Part shown: positions 1 to 7,402 of the stretch, in pieces
How the letters are laid out: each line of letters starts with the position of its first letter
Position numbering within the stretch: the stretch's first letter is position 1
From: an uncultured Lachnospiraceae bacterium
Lineage (GTDB): Bacteria > Bacillota > Clostridia > Lachnospirales > Lachnospiraceae
Length of the DNA stretch: 42,279 bases
NCBI GenBank assembly: GCA_900317825.1
Contig: ONIH01000027.1
Span: 1-42,279 of the forward strand
Direction of reading: 5' to 3'
Program-made: the position numbers and the translations under genes
The notes under the pieces: generated by a model
What the model was told of the DNA's origin: nothing
Seen by the model: only the letters and a program-made list of their open reading frames with translations
The model's database searches: none

Positions 1-699
1 AGTCTCGATAAATCTCTGTCTCAGCTGGTCGAGGAAGTGAAGCGGGCCTCCGAGAAAAGCCACGTGTCCCCTGATCGGCTTACCACAGGCAAGTCCTGAG
101 ATAGTCTGGTTTACTACCGCCTGAAAAATAGACGCTGCTAAGTCTTCTCTTGTAGCGCCTTCATTTATCAGCGGCTGGATATCTGTCTTTGCGAAAACGC
201 CGCAGCGGGCGGCTATAGGATAGATAGAGTTATAATTTTTGGCATACTCATTAAGGCCCGATGCATCTGTCTGTATAAGTGATGCCATCTGGTCGATAAA
301 AGAACCTGTACCTCCGGCGCAGACTCCGTTCATTCGCTCCTCTACATTTCCATTCTCAAAGTAGATGATCTTCGCGTCCTCGCCGCCGAGCTCTATGGCC
401 ACATCTGTCTGAGGTGCGTAGTGAGTAAGCGCCGTAGCTACTGCTACTACCTCCTGGCAGAACGGGATTCCCAAGTGTTTTGCGAGCGTAAGTCCTCCGG
501 ATCCTGTGATGACTGGTGCCACCTGATGGTCGCCTGCGGTCTTTATCGCGTCAGTCACCAGCCCGTAAAGTGTCTCTCTGATATTTGCAAAATGACGTCT
601 GTAGTCAGAAAATAACAGCTCGTCCTCTGGGTTCAGTAATGCTACCTTAACAGTGGTTGAGCCGATATCAATTCCAAGTGTGTATGGTTTCTCTGACAT
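1..699 (-). CDS. 2-hydroxyacyl-CoA dehydratase activase (BadF/HgdC type), 5' part only
   Basis: This is the N-terminal 233 residues of an ATPase that activates 2-hydroxyacyl-CoA dehydratases by ATP-driven electron transfer. The product starts MSEKPYTLGIDIGSTTVKVA, the phosphate-1 loop of the acetate/sugar kinase-Hsp70-actin fold. Later come IELGGEDAKII and CAGGTGSFIDQM, the segment whose cysteine normally binds the [4Fe-4S] cluster shared by the dimer, then AARCGVFAKTDIQ and FLGGPLHFLDQL. The match to these blocks suggests the very long (about 1400 aa) activase/DUF2229 fusion common in Clostridia, but the rest lies outside the window. The start at 699 is preceded by GAGAGGTT. A promoter is seen at 743-771. 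The partner dehydratase is not visible. The family call is strong; the long-fusion call is inference. Confidence 0.9.
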   Translation of the reverse strand, partial: MSEKPYTLGIDIGSTTVKVALLNPEDELLFSDYRRHFANIRETLYGLVTDAIKTAGDHQVAPVITGSGGLTLAKHLGIPFCQEVVAVATALTHYAPQTDVAIELGGEDAKIIYFENGNVEERMNGVCAGGTGSFIDQMASLIQTDASGLNEYAKNYNSIYPIAARCGVFAKTDIQPLINEGATREDLAASIFQAVVNQTISGLACGKPIRGHVAFLGGPLHFLDQLRQRFIET

Positions 700-1012
700 A
701 TAATAACCTCTCATAATCATAATACTAATTCTTCAAATGGTTATTATATAGTAGAAAATGCTCTTATTCAACCTACAAAAGGACGATTGTGTTGTTTTAG
801 ATTGCGTGCAATGTATTTTTATTAGGATTCATTTTAAACGCATCATTGTTCAAATCTCCAGGATTTTTCACAGAATAAAGTATTTTGCTTTACAATTTCT
901 TTATCGCATGTTATTGTTATAAAAACAGGGCAAAAAGACTATAAGAAAAATAAACAAACTCATAAAAGTCATGCAGAGGGCACTATGACGACCACTAAGA
1001 AGGAGGAACCAC
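700..1012. other. 313-bp divergent intergenic region
   Basis: This AT-rich spacer separates the activase (minus) from the flavin-reductase-like gene (plus). It holds the minus-strand promoter at 743-771 and a small perfect palindrome, ATTGCGTGCAAT, at 801-812. A plausible plus-strand promoter is less clear: TTTACA (889-894) followed by TATTGT (912-917) at 17 bases is the best candidate. The Shine-Dalgarno site AAGGAGG is at 1000-1006. No small ORF with a ribosome site or structured RNA was recognised. Confidence 0.5.
743..771 (-). promoter_or_regulatory. sigma-A-like promoter for the dehydratase activase
   Basis: On the minus strand TTGAAT (766-771) and TATAAT (743-748) are separated by exactly 17 bases, 44 bases upstream of the activase start codon. 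The spacing and perfect -10 support a vegetative promoter; no operator was recognised. Confidence 0.65.
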
Positions 1013-1528
1013 ATGCACGTATTTCAGGATCTGGATATCAACGACACCGAATTCAATCCATTTAAGATGATAGGTCAGGACTGGGCCGCTCTTGTATCGG
1101 AAGCCGGCGATAAGACTAACGCCACGACTGTCCGCTGGGGAGGCTTTGGAGTCCTCTGGGATAAAAATGTAGCTACGGTCTATGTAAGGAACACCCGCTA
1201 CACTAAGGAGCTTTTAGATGCTGGCGAGTATTTTTCACTGACTTTCTTTAACCCGGATCAGCCAAAGTACAAGAGCGCTCTGAAGTATATGAAGATGGCC
1301 TCCGGGCGTGTCGAGGATAAAATAAAGGCTGCCGGGCTGACTCTCGCCCATCGTGACGGTATCCCTTACATAGATGACGGAAGCACTATTGTCATCTGCC
1401 GCACTCTTGCTTCCTTTGATATGCCTGCTGATCATGTCCGCACTCCTTACATCCGTGAACAGTTCTTCGCTGATGGAACTGAACGCACCATGTATGTCGG
1501 CGAGATCAAGGGACTTTTCGCCAGATAA
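1013..1528 (+). CDS. flavin reductase-like, FMN-binding split-barrel protein
   Basis: A 171-residue protein of the flavin reductase-like/RutF-type split beta-barrel family, expected to bind FMN as a homodimer in the cytoplasm and reduce it or pass electrons to a partner. The pattern NATTVRWGGFGVLWDKNVAT, followed by VYVRNTRYTKELLDAG and a YFSLTFF strand, is the usual core of the clostridial subgroup. Length is normal for the family. The ATG at 1013 has AAGGAGG seven bases upstream. The gene stands alone, closed by a two-way hairpin shared with the convergent epimerase gene. Which substrate or partner it serves cannot be told from the sequence. Confidence 0.82.
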   Translation: MHVFQDLDINDTEFNPFKMIGQDWAALVSEAGDKTNATTVRWGGFGVLWDKNVATVYVRNTRYTKELLDAGEYFSLTFFNPDQPKYKSALKYMKMASGRVEDKIKAAGLTLAHRDGIPYIDDGSTIVICRTLASFDMPADHVRTPYIREQFFADGTERTMYVGEIKGLFAR

Positions 1529-1568
1529 AAAAAAGCGGCTCCGCAAATCACGGAACCGTCTTTTTTTA
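1527..1568. terminator. bidirectional terminator between convergent genes
   Basis: A hairpin (CGGCTCCG at 1536-1543 with CGGAACCG at 1551-1558, one mismatch) is flanked by an A-run on the left and a T-run on the right, so it gives a U-tract on both strands. It overlaps the stop codons of both convergent genes. Confidence 0.85.
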
Positions 1569-2444
1569 TAATTCCACTTCAAACCCACCTGTGAAGGTCT
1601 CGCCTGGCTTTAGGTCCTGGGAATACTTCCGGTCGGCGAGTTCGCCGTCGAAGTCTACGCTGTCTGCTCTGCCGTACCAGGGCTCGATGCAGATGAACGG
1701 TGCGTGTTTGCCGGCCGGTGACCAGATACCGAAGAGCGGTGTATTAATCTTCACTGTCAGATACGTTTTTCCATCAGGTCCGATAAGGCTTACCCTGTCA
1801 GCCTGGCGGTCCTCTATGATAAGCGCATCACCTGCGAAAAGCTCATCGGTCGGCGTTATCATTCCGCTGTCAAGTGCCAGGTCCTTAGTCTCTGTATTTA
1901 TCAGGCCGCCATCGGCTATCGTGTGAACAGTCAGATGTGAAGGCTTAAAACCCATTTTTTCAAAAGATATGCGGTAAGCACTCCTGTCGCCCTGTCCATT
2001 GATAGGGCACATAAAGGCAGGATGCCCTCCTATAGAAAAAGACATGTAGCGGTCACTGTCATTAGTCACCGTCCATTTATTCGTGTAACCATGCTCTGTC
2101 AGCTGATAGGTGATTCGCAGAGTAAATTCAAACGGATACTTCAGCATCGTCTCATCGGATGACTTCAGCTCATAGATGACCGAGTCATTTTTTTCATCGA
2201 TCAGAGAAAAATCCATGTCCCTGGCAAAACCATGCTGTCCCATCTGATATGACTTTCCGTCAATGCGGTACTCTTTATTTTTAAGAGAACCTACAAATGG
2301 AAAAAGTACCGGTGCATGGTGTCCCCAGAATGTGGGATCTGCGTTCCAGAGATATTCTGTCCCATTTTTTCTGAGAGAGACAGCTTCACCGCCATGAGTG
2401 TCAGTCGTGAGCACTATCCCATTTTTTTCAACTGAAGTCTGCAT
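1566..2444 (-). CDS. aldose 1-epimerase family protein (LacX-like)
   Basis: A 292-residue galactose mutarotase-like protein that should interconvert alpha and beta anomers of a sugar or sugar phosphate in the cytoplasm. The family blocks are in order: HAPVLFPFVG, MGQHGFARD (His71), FSIGGHPAF (His141), and the late FICIEPWYG block with Glu254, the expected general base. Length matches the LacX/YeaD-like branch rather than the longer GalM branch. The ATG at 2444 is preceded by AAAGGA. It is monocistronic: the upstream PAS gene ends in its own terminator and this gene ends at a shared hairpin. Substrate unknown. Confidence 0.85.
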   Translation of the reverse strand: MQTSVEKNGIVLTTDTHGGEAVSLRKNGTEYLWNADPTFWGHHAPVLFPFVGSLKNKEYRIDGKSYQMGQHGFARDMDFSLIDEKNDSVIYELKSSDETMLKYPFEFTLRITYQLTEHGYTNKWTVTNDSDRYMSFSIGGHPAFMCPINGQGDRSAYRISFEKMGFKPSHLTVHTIADGGLINTETKDLALDSGMITPTDELFAGDALIIEDRQADRVSLIGPDGKTYLTVKINTPLFGIWSPAGKHAPFICIEPWYGRADSVDFDGELADRKYSQDLKPGETFTGGFEVEL

Positions 2445-2476
2445 ATATTTGTCCTTTCAGATAAGTAAATTCTTTT

Positions 2477-2512
2477 AACAAAAAAGGCAGAGGAACTGAA
2501 GTCCTCTGTCTT
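2477..2512 (-). terminator. rho-independent terminator of the synthetase/PAS operon
   Basis: On the minus strand a perfect GC-rich stem pairs 2486-2494 with 2502-2510 apart from one G-U pair, with loop ACTGAAG, followed by a T6 run. It lies just after the stop codon of the PAS gene and before the epimerase gene. Confidence 0.88.
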
Positions 2513-2516
2513 TTAT

Positions 2517-3218
2517 TTATTCTACCAGATCAGTAATATCAAGGAATGAGCCGACAAGTCCTGTGATCTCACCCTTCTTGTCATAGAGAGGCGACTTGCT
2601 GGCGATAATGTCACGCTGGCGTCCCTGGATCAGGTTCTTTGTGCGGGCAAGGTTTGATTCATGTCCTTCCAGGACTTCCTCCTCACGCTTTTTAGAATCA
2701 TCCGGATCAGTGTGCCAACCCATGTCCTCATCAGTCTTTCCGATGATCTCATCCTCAGAAGAGAATCCGTAAGCATTCAGGAAAGCCCTGTTCACGCCTG
2801 TGAATTTGCGGTTTTTATCCTTCCAGAAAATGGCTGACTTCGTAGTATCGAGGATCTGCTTGTAGAAACTGTCCTGCGGAGAAGTGCTGTTCTCGATGTC
2901 CTCAAGCTTCTGATAGACTGTCGTCACATCAGCATAAGTCACATAGCGAAGAACAGCGTGCTTTCTCTTCTGCGGTATTGCCTTTCCGGCGAAGTATCTG
3001 GTCTCTCCGTCGAGCATCGTGTACTTTATCAGCGGCTTGAATCCGTTGACAAAATACGTCGCCAGCTCATCGTATGTCAGGTTCATTGTCTCGAGGATAT
3101 TATCACTTGCGAGGATGATCCTGTCCATGCCTTCGAGCTCCTGAAAAATGACCAGCATTCCGGGGAAAGAAGTCAGGTACTTTTTTTCCTGCTTGTTGAA
3201 ATGGAATTCGCCTTCCAT
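2517..3218 (-). CDS. stand-alone PAS-domain protein without output domain
   Basis: A 233-residue soluble protein. The C-terminal half (about residues 115-233) is a canonical PAS/PAC unit: SAIFWKDKNRKFTGVNRAF, the EDEIIGKTDED block, and the closing GLVGSFLDITDL. The N-terminal 110 residues (FPGMLVIFQELEGMDRIILA onward) look like a second, divergent PAS-type sensor. No kinase, GGDEF, HTH or other output follows, and a terminator comes right after the stop, so it is not a truncated kinase by position. Start at 3218 has AAAGGAGG. It is the last gene of the pulA-trpS-hisS-aspS operon, 20 bp after aspS. Ligand and partner are unknown. Confidence 0.8.
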   Translation of the reverse strand: MEGEFHFNKQEKKYLTSFPGMLVIFQELEGMDRIILASDNILETMNLTYDELATYFVNGFKPLIKYTMLDGETRYFAGKAIPQKRKHAVLRYVTYADVTTVYQKLEDIENSTSPQDSFYKQILDTTKSAIFWKDKNRKFTGVNRAFLNAYGFSSEDEIIGKTDEDMGWHTDPDDSKKREEEVLEGHESNLARTKNLIQGRQRDIIASKSPLYDKKGEITGLVGSFLDITDLVE

Positions 3219-3238
3219 GTCGGCCTCCTTTTCTGATA

Positions 3239-5017
3239 TTAGTCTTCGGTCGTTACCTTGATATGCAGCTCCTCGAGCTGTTTATCAGTTACCCTTCCCG
3301 GTGCGCCCATCATCAGATCTGCGGCATTTTTGTTCATAGGGAACGGAATTATCTCGCGGATAGAATCCTCAGCTGCGAGAAGCATTACCATTCGGTCGAT
3401 TCCAGGGGCGATACCTGCGTGAGGAGGTGCTCCGTAGCTGAATGCGTTGTAGAGAGCCGGGAACTTCTGCTTTACATCGTCCTCTGTAAGTCTTACGAGT
3501 TCGAATGCTTTTACCATGATCTCAGGATCGTGGTTTCTTACAGCTCCTGATGAGAGCTCTACTCCGTTTACTACGAGGTCATACTGATCAGCCATGATAG
3601 TAAGAGGATCGATCTCGCCCTTCTCAGCCTTCTCCAAGGTTTCAAGTCCGCCCTTCGGCATCGAGAACGGATTGTGGCAGAACTCAAGCTCTCCTGACTC
3701 CTCACCGATCTCATACATCGGGAAGTCTACGATCCAGCAGAACTGGTACTGCTCTTTATCCATGTGTCCCGGAACTCTCTCACCGAAAGTCTTTATGACT
3801 GAACCGATGGTCTTCTGTGCCTGAGTCTTCTTTCCGGCTGAAAGAACTACCAGGGTATTCTCTTTGAGTCCCAGAGAATCCTTGATCTTATCGGAAGCAG
3901 GCTTTACGAACTTTGAAATGCCTCCGACGATCTCACCGTTCTCGTCAACTCTGAACCAGTAAGGCTTTGCACCGCTTATGACTTCTACGTCGTCACAGCC
4001 CTTGTCGATGAACTTCCTGCTCTCATGGAAATCAGAGATCACACAGGCTTTTACAGAAGCTCCGTCTTCATCGAATGGTCCGAAACCGAGTCCTTTCATC
4101 AGCTCTGTAGCGTCTACTGCTGTAAGGTCGATACGCAGATCCGGCTTATCTGTTCCGTACTTTTCAAGTGCTGTAAGATACGGGATACGGACAAACGGAG
4201 CCTTAGTGGAACGGTCGTATGTACCGAACTTTTCAAAAATAGGAGGAAGGACATCTTCGCATACATCGAATACGTCTTCCTGAGTAGCAAATGCCATCTC
4301 CATATCGAGCTGGTAGAACTCACCAGGTGAACGGTCTCCTCTGGCATCCTCATCCCTGAAGCACGGCGCTATCTGGAAATATCTGTCGATGCCTGAAACC
4401 ATCAGCAGCTGCTTGAACTGCTGTGGAGCCTGCGGGAGTGCATAGAACTCACCAGGATGCTTACGTGCAGGTACCAGATAGTCTCTGGCACCTTCAGGTG
4501 AAGAAGCGGTAAGTATAGGAGTCGTGATCTCCATGAAGCCGTGATCCTGCATAGCTTCTCTTAAAGCGCGGATGACCTGGCTTCTGAGGATGATGTTATT
4601 TTTTACCTCAGGATTCCTCAGGTCTAAGTATCTGTACTTGAGTCTTACGCTCTCATCGGCTTCTCTACTGTGATTTATCTCGAAAGGAAGTGCCTCGTGG
4701 GTGCACTTTCCAAGAACTTTTACTTCTTCAGGAACGACTTCGATGTCACCTGTAGGCAGCTTCGGGTTCTTTGAGCTTCTCTCACGGACAGTACCTACTA
4801 CCTGGATAGTAGATTCCTTTGTGATAGCCTTGAAGGCATTTACCATTTCCTCGGTGTCAGCAGTGATCTGTGTCACACCATAAAAATCCCTTAACACTAT
4901 GAATGCAAGGCCTGCTCCGACCTCACGGTCATTTTCAAGCCAGCCGCAGAGGGTGACCTTTTTTCCGACATCTCCGATGCGAAGCTCTCCGCAGGTGTTA
5001 GTTCTCGATTGTGTCAT
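3239..5017 (-). CDS. aspS: aspartate--tRNA ligase
   Basis: A 592-residue class II synthetase that charges tRNA(Asp) with aspartate. It has an N-terminal OB-fold anticodon-binding domain (about 1-110), the class II core with motif 2 around CFRDEDARGDRSPGEFYQLD, a bacterial GAD-type insertion in the middle (from about YLTALEKYGTDKPDLR), and motif 3 GIAPGIDRMVML near the C terminus. Length is that of bacterial AspRS. The motif 2 loop reads SPGEFYQ rather than the textbook RQPEFTQ. The ATG at 5017 lies inside the end of hisS (20-bp overlap) with AAAGGAG upstream, so translation is probably coupled. It follows trpS and hisS in one operon. Confidence 0.97.
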   Translation of the reverse strand: MTQSRTNTCGELRIGDVGKKVTLCGWLENDREVGAGLAFIVLRDFYGVTQITADTEEMVNAFKAITKESTIQVVGTVRERSSKNPKLPTGDIEVVPEEVKVLGKCTHEALPFEINHSREADESVRLKYRYLDLRNPEVKNNIILRSQVIRALREAMQDHGFMEITTPILTASSPEGARDYLVPARKHPGEFYALPQAPQQFKQLLMVSGIDRYFQIAPCFRDEDARGDRSPGEFYQLDMEMAFATQEDVFDVCEDVLPPIFEKFGTYDRSTKAPFVRIPYLTALEKYGTDKPDLRIDLTAVDATELMKGLGFGPFDEDGASVKACVISDFHESRKFIDKGCDDVEVISGAKPYWFRVDENGEIVGGISKFVKPASDKIKDSLGLKENTLVVLSAGKKTQAQKTIGSVIKTFGERVPGHMDKEQYQFCWIVDFPMYEIGEESGELEFCHNPFSMPKGGLETLEKAEKGEIDPLTIMADQYDLVVNGVELSSGAVRNHDPEIMVKAFELVRLTEDDVKQKFPALYNAFSYGAPPHAGIAPGIDRMVMLLAAEDSIREIIPFPMNKNAADLMMGAPGRVTDKQLEELHIKVTTED

Positions 5018-6266
5018 TGTAAAACTCCTTTATCTCAGTATAGCCCGAGTCTGTAAGACCCTGCTTCTGGAATTTTTTATTTTTCTTCATACGCTCTATA
5101 AGGACTGTCTGTCCGTCAGCCCGAAGACTGTTCGCCTCTTTGATGACTGAAGCGAGCTTTCCGCTTTCGAGCTTTTTGTCGATAAGGAAGGCTGTCTTTG
5201 GTTTCTGCGGGATCTGGAAATCATGCTCTAAAAGAAGCATTATGATACGCTCGAATCCTATCGAGAAACCGCAGGCTGGCACTTCGTGTCCGGCAAAGCG
5301 GCCAACCATGTGGTCGTATCTTCCGCCGCCTCCACAGCTTCCGCCGAACTCAGGAATGGCTATCTCAAAAATAGTTCCGGTATAATATCCCATTCCCCTG
5401 ACGAGTGTCGGATCGAATACCAGCTCGAAATCGGCAGTCTTGCAGTCATTTACATTCTCCGCGATCTCTTTCATGTTTGAAACGATCTCAGGGTCAAGGC
5501 TGTCACCAAGGATGGAAGCTAATGTCTCCACGCCTTCGGTCACGTCTTTTTTATCTTTTAACTGGTTAAAAATATCTAAGTATTTATCAACAGCCGCTGC
5601 ATCGAAGCCCTCTTCGATAAGCTCTGACTTGACACCGTCGAGGCCGATCTTATCCATTTTATCGAGGGTGATGAAGAGGATATCGAACCTGTCCTCATCA
5701 AAGCCACAGTACTCAGCCATGGCCTTGAGGATCCTTCTCTCGTTTATCCTGATCTCGAATCCCTTGAAGCCTATCCTGTCCAGGCAGGTAGTAGTCGCAA
5801 GGATCAGCTCGATCTCGGCTAAGTCCGAAGGCTCTCCGAGGATATCTATATCGCACTGGGTAAACTGTCTGTATCTACCTCTCTGAGGTCTGTCAGCTCT
5901 CCATACATTTCCGATCTGGAGTGCCTTGAAAGGAGACGGCAGGTCATTCTCGTTATTCGCGTAGAATCTCGAAAGCGGAAGTGTCAGGTCGTAGCGCAGA
6001 CCCATGTCTGAGACATCGAGGTCAGTCTTTGCATCCTCCAGGTGCAGCTTCTCACCGCGCTTTAATACCTTAAAGATCAGCTTCTCGTTCTCGCCGCCCT
6101 GGTTACTCGTCAGGTTCTTTATGTCCTCCATGCACGGAGTCTCTATTGGAGTAAAACCAAAGCCTCTGTAAGTATCTTTTATGATCCCGGTCACATAGTC
6201 GCGGATCTCCATCTCGCGAGGGAGGATATCCTTCATTCCGTTGACCGGCTTTTTCTTAAGTGCCAT
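4998..6266 (-). CDS. hisS: histidine--tRNA ligase
   Basis: A 422-residue class II synthetase for histidine. The N terminus GMKDILPREM is the normal class II motif 1 entry. RYDLTLPLSRFYAN and RADRPQRGRYRQFTQCDID form motif 2, LVRGMGYYTGTIFEI is the histidine-specific motif A, and GGGGRYDHMVGRF follows; an anticodon-binding domain forms the C terminus. ATG at 6266 has an AGGAGA site. It is 13 bp behind trpS and overlaps aspS by 20 bp, as expected for the widespread hisS-aspS pair of Firmicutes. No T-box leader can be seen because the gene is internal to an operon. Confidence 0.97.
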   Translation of the reverse strand: MALKKKPVNGMKDILPREMEIRDYVTGIIKDTYRGFGFTPIETPCMEDIKNLTSNQGGENEKLIFKVLKRGEKLHLEDAKTDLDVSDMGLRYDLTLPLSRFYANNENDLPSPFKALQIGNVWRADRPQRGRYRQFTQCDIDILGEPSDLAEIELILATTTCLDRIGFKGFEIRINERRILKAMAEYCGFDEDRFDILFITLDKMDKIGLDGVKSELIEEGFDAAAVDKYLDIFNQLKDKKDVTEGVETLASILGDSLDPEIVSNMKEIAENVNDCKTADFELVFDPTLVRGMGYYTGTIFEIAIPEFGGSCGGGGRYDHMVGRFAGHEVPACGFSIGFERIIMLLLEHDFQIPQKPKTAFLIDKKLESGKLASVIKEANSLRADGQTVLIERMKKNKKFQKQGLTDSGYTEIKEFYNDTIEN

Positions 6267-6279
6267 TATGTATCTCCTG

Positions 6280-7392
6280 TTACTTAGCTATCCAGTTTTC
6301 CCAATCCTTTACGATCGAGTCATCGTCAAAGTAGTTTATACGCATAACCTTCTGCATCTCATGGAGCGTCTGGTTCGTCTCTGCCACTGCGTGAGCCGTA
6401 CCTGCCTTAAGTATATCATAGACATCAGGAATGCGCTTCTCCCACTCGTGTCTGCTCTCTCTTATCGGGTCAAGCACACGGTTCAGGACTTTGATCAGGA
6501 ACTTCTTGCAGTCCATATCTCCAAGACCGCCCTTTGTGTAGTGTTCCTTCAGCTCGTCGAGGTTCGCGTAGTCAGGCCAGAACTCTGCGAAATCATCATC
6601 GGTAGCGAAAGCATCGAGATAGATGAATACGCAGTTTCCTTCGAGATGTCCCGGATCATCTTTTCTCAGATGCTGCGGGTCAGTGTACATGCTCTTTACT
6701 TTTTTCTCAAGAGAAGCAGGATCATCCGAGAGGTAGATGGCATTTCCCAAAGACTTGCTCATCTTAGCCTTGCCGTCGATTCCCGGAAGCCTCATGGCTG
6801 CCTTCGTATCCGGAAGCATAATCTCAGGCTCGACTAAGACTTCTCCGTAAGTCTGGTTAAACCTGCGGACTATCTCTCTCGCCTGCTCGATCATCGGTTC
6901 CTGGTCCTCTCCTACCGGAACACAGTTTGCCTTGAATGCAGTGATGTCAGCTGTCTGTGACACAGGATATGTGAAAAATCCTGCCGGGATGCCCTCACTT
7001 CCCGGCTTGTCAAAACCACGGAGAGTTATCTCGTTCTTTATGGTCGGATTTCTCGAAAGACGCTCTGTCGTAACCATATTCATAAAGTAAAAGGTCATGG
7101 CGTGCAGGGCCGGGATCTGTGACTGTACGCAGATCGTGGTCTTATCCGGATCTATGCCGACTGACAGATAGTCAAGAGCGACTTCGATCATATTATCCCT
7201 GATCTTCTGAGGGTTCTTCGCGTTATCTGTAAGAGCCTGGTCATCAGCGATAAGGATATTTATCTCATCGAATCTGCCGCTGTTCTGAAGCTCCACTCTT
7301 CTGCGGAGCGAACCGACGAAATGACCCAGATGCAGCTTTCCGGTCGGTCTGTCACCTGTCAGGATTATATTTTTATTCTTCTGTTCTGCCAA
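6280..7392 (-). CDS. trpS: tryptophan--tRNA ligase
   Basis: A 370-residue class I synthetase. TGDRPTGKLHLGHFVGSL carries the HIGH signature (HLGH) and GKAKMSKSLGNAI carries KMSKS. PVGEDQEPMIEQAREI is the usual specificity and dimer region. It is about 30-40 residues longer than Bacillus TrpS, typical of the clostridial branch that starts TGDRPTGKLHLGH. The start codon is TTG at 7392, placed by an AGGAGG site six bases upstream; that ribosome site overlaps the pulA stop codon, so pulA and trpS are closely coupled. Confidence 0.95.
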   Translation of the reverse strand: MAEQKNKNIILTGDRPTGKLHLGHFVGSLRRRVELQNSGRFDEINILIADDQALTDNAKNPQKIRDNMIEVALDYLSVGIDPDKTTICVQSQIPALHAMTFYFMNMVTTERLSRNPTIKNEITLRGFDKPGSEGIPAGFFTYPVSQTADITAFKANCVPVGEDQEPMIEQAREIVRRFNQTYGEVLVEPEIMLPDTKAAMRLPGIDGKAKMSKSLGNAIYLSDDPASLEKKVKSMYTDPQHLRKDDPGHLEGNCVFIYLDAFATDDDFAEFWPDYANLDELKEHYTKGGLGDMDCKKFLIKVLNRVLDPIRESRHEWEKRIPDVYDILKAGTAHAVAETNQTLHEMQKVMRINYFDDDSIVKDWENWIAK

Positions 7393-7402
7393 AATGTGCC
7401 TC

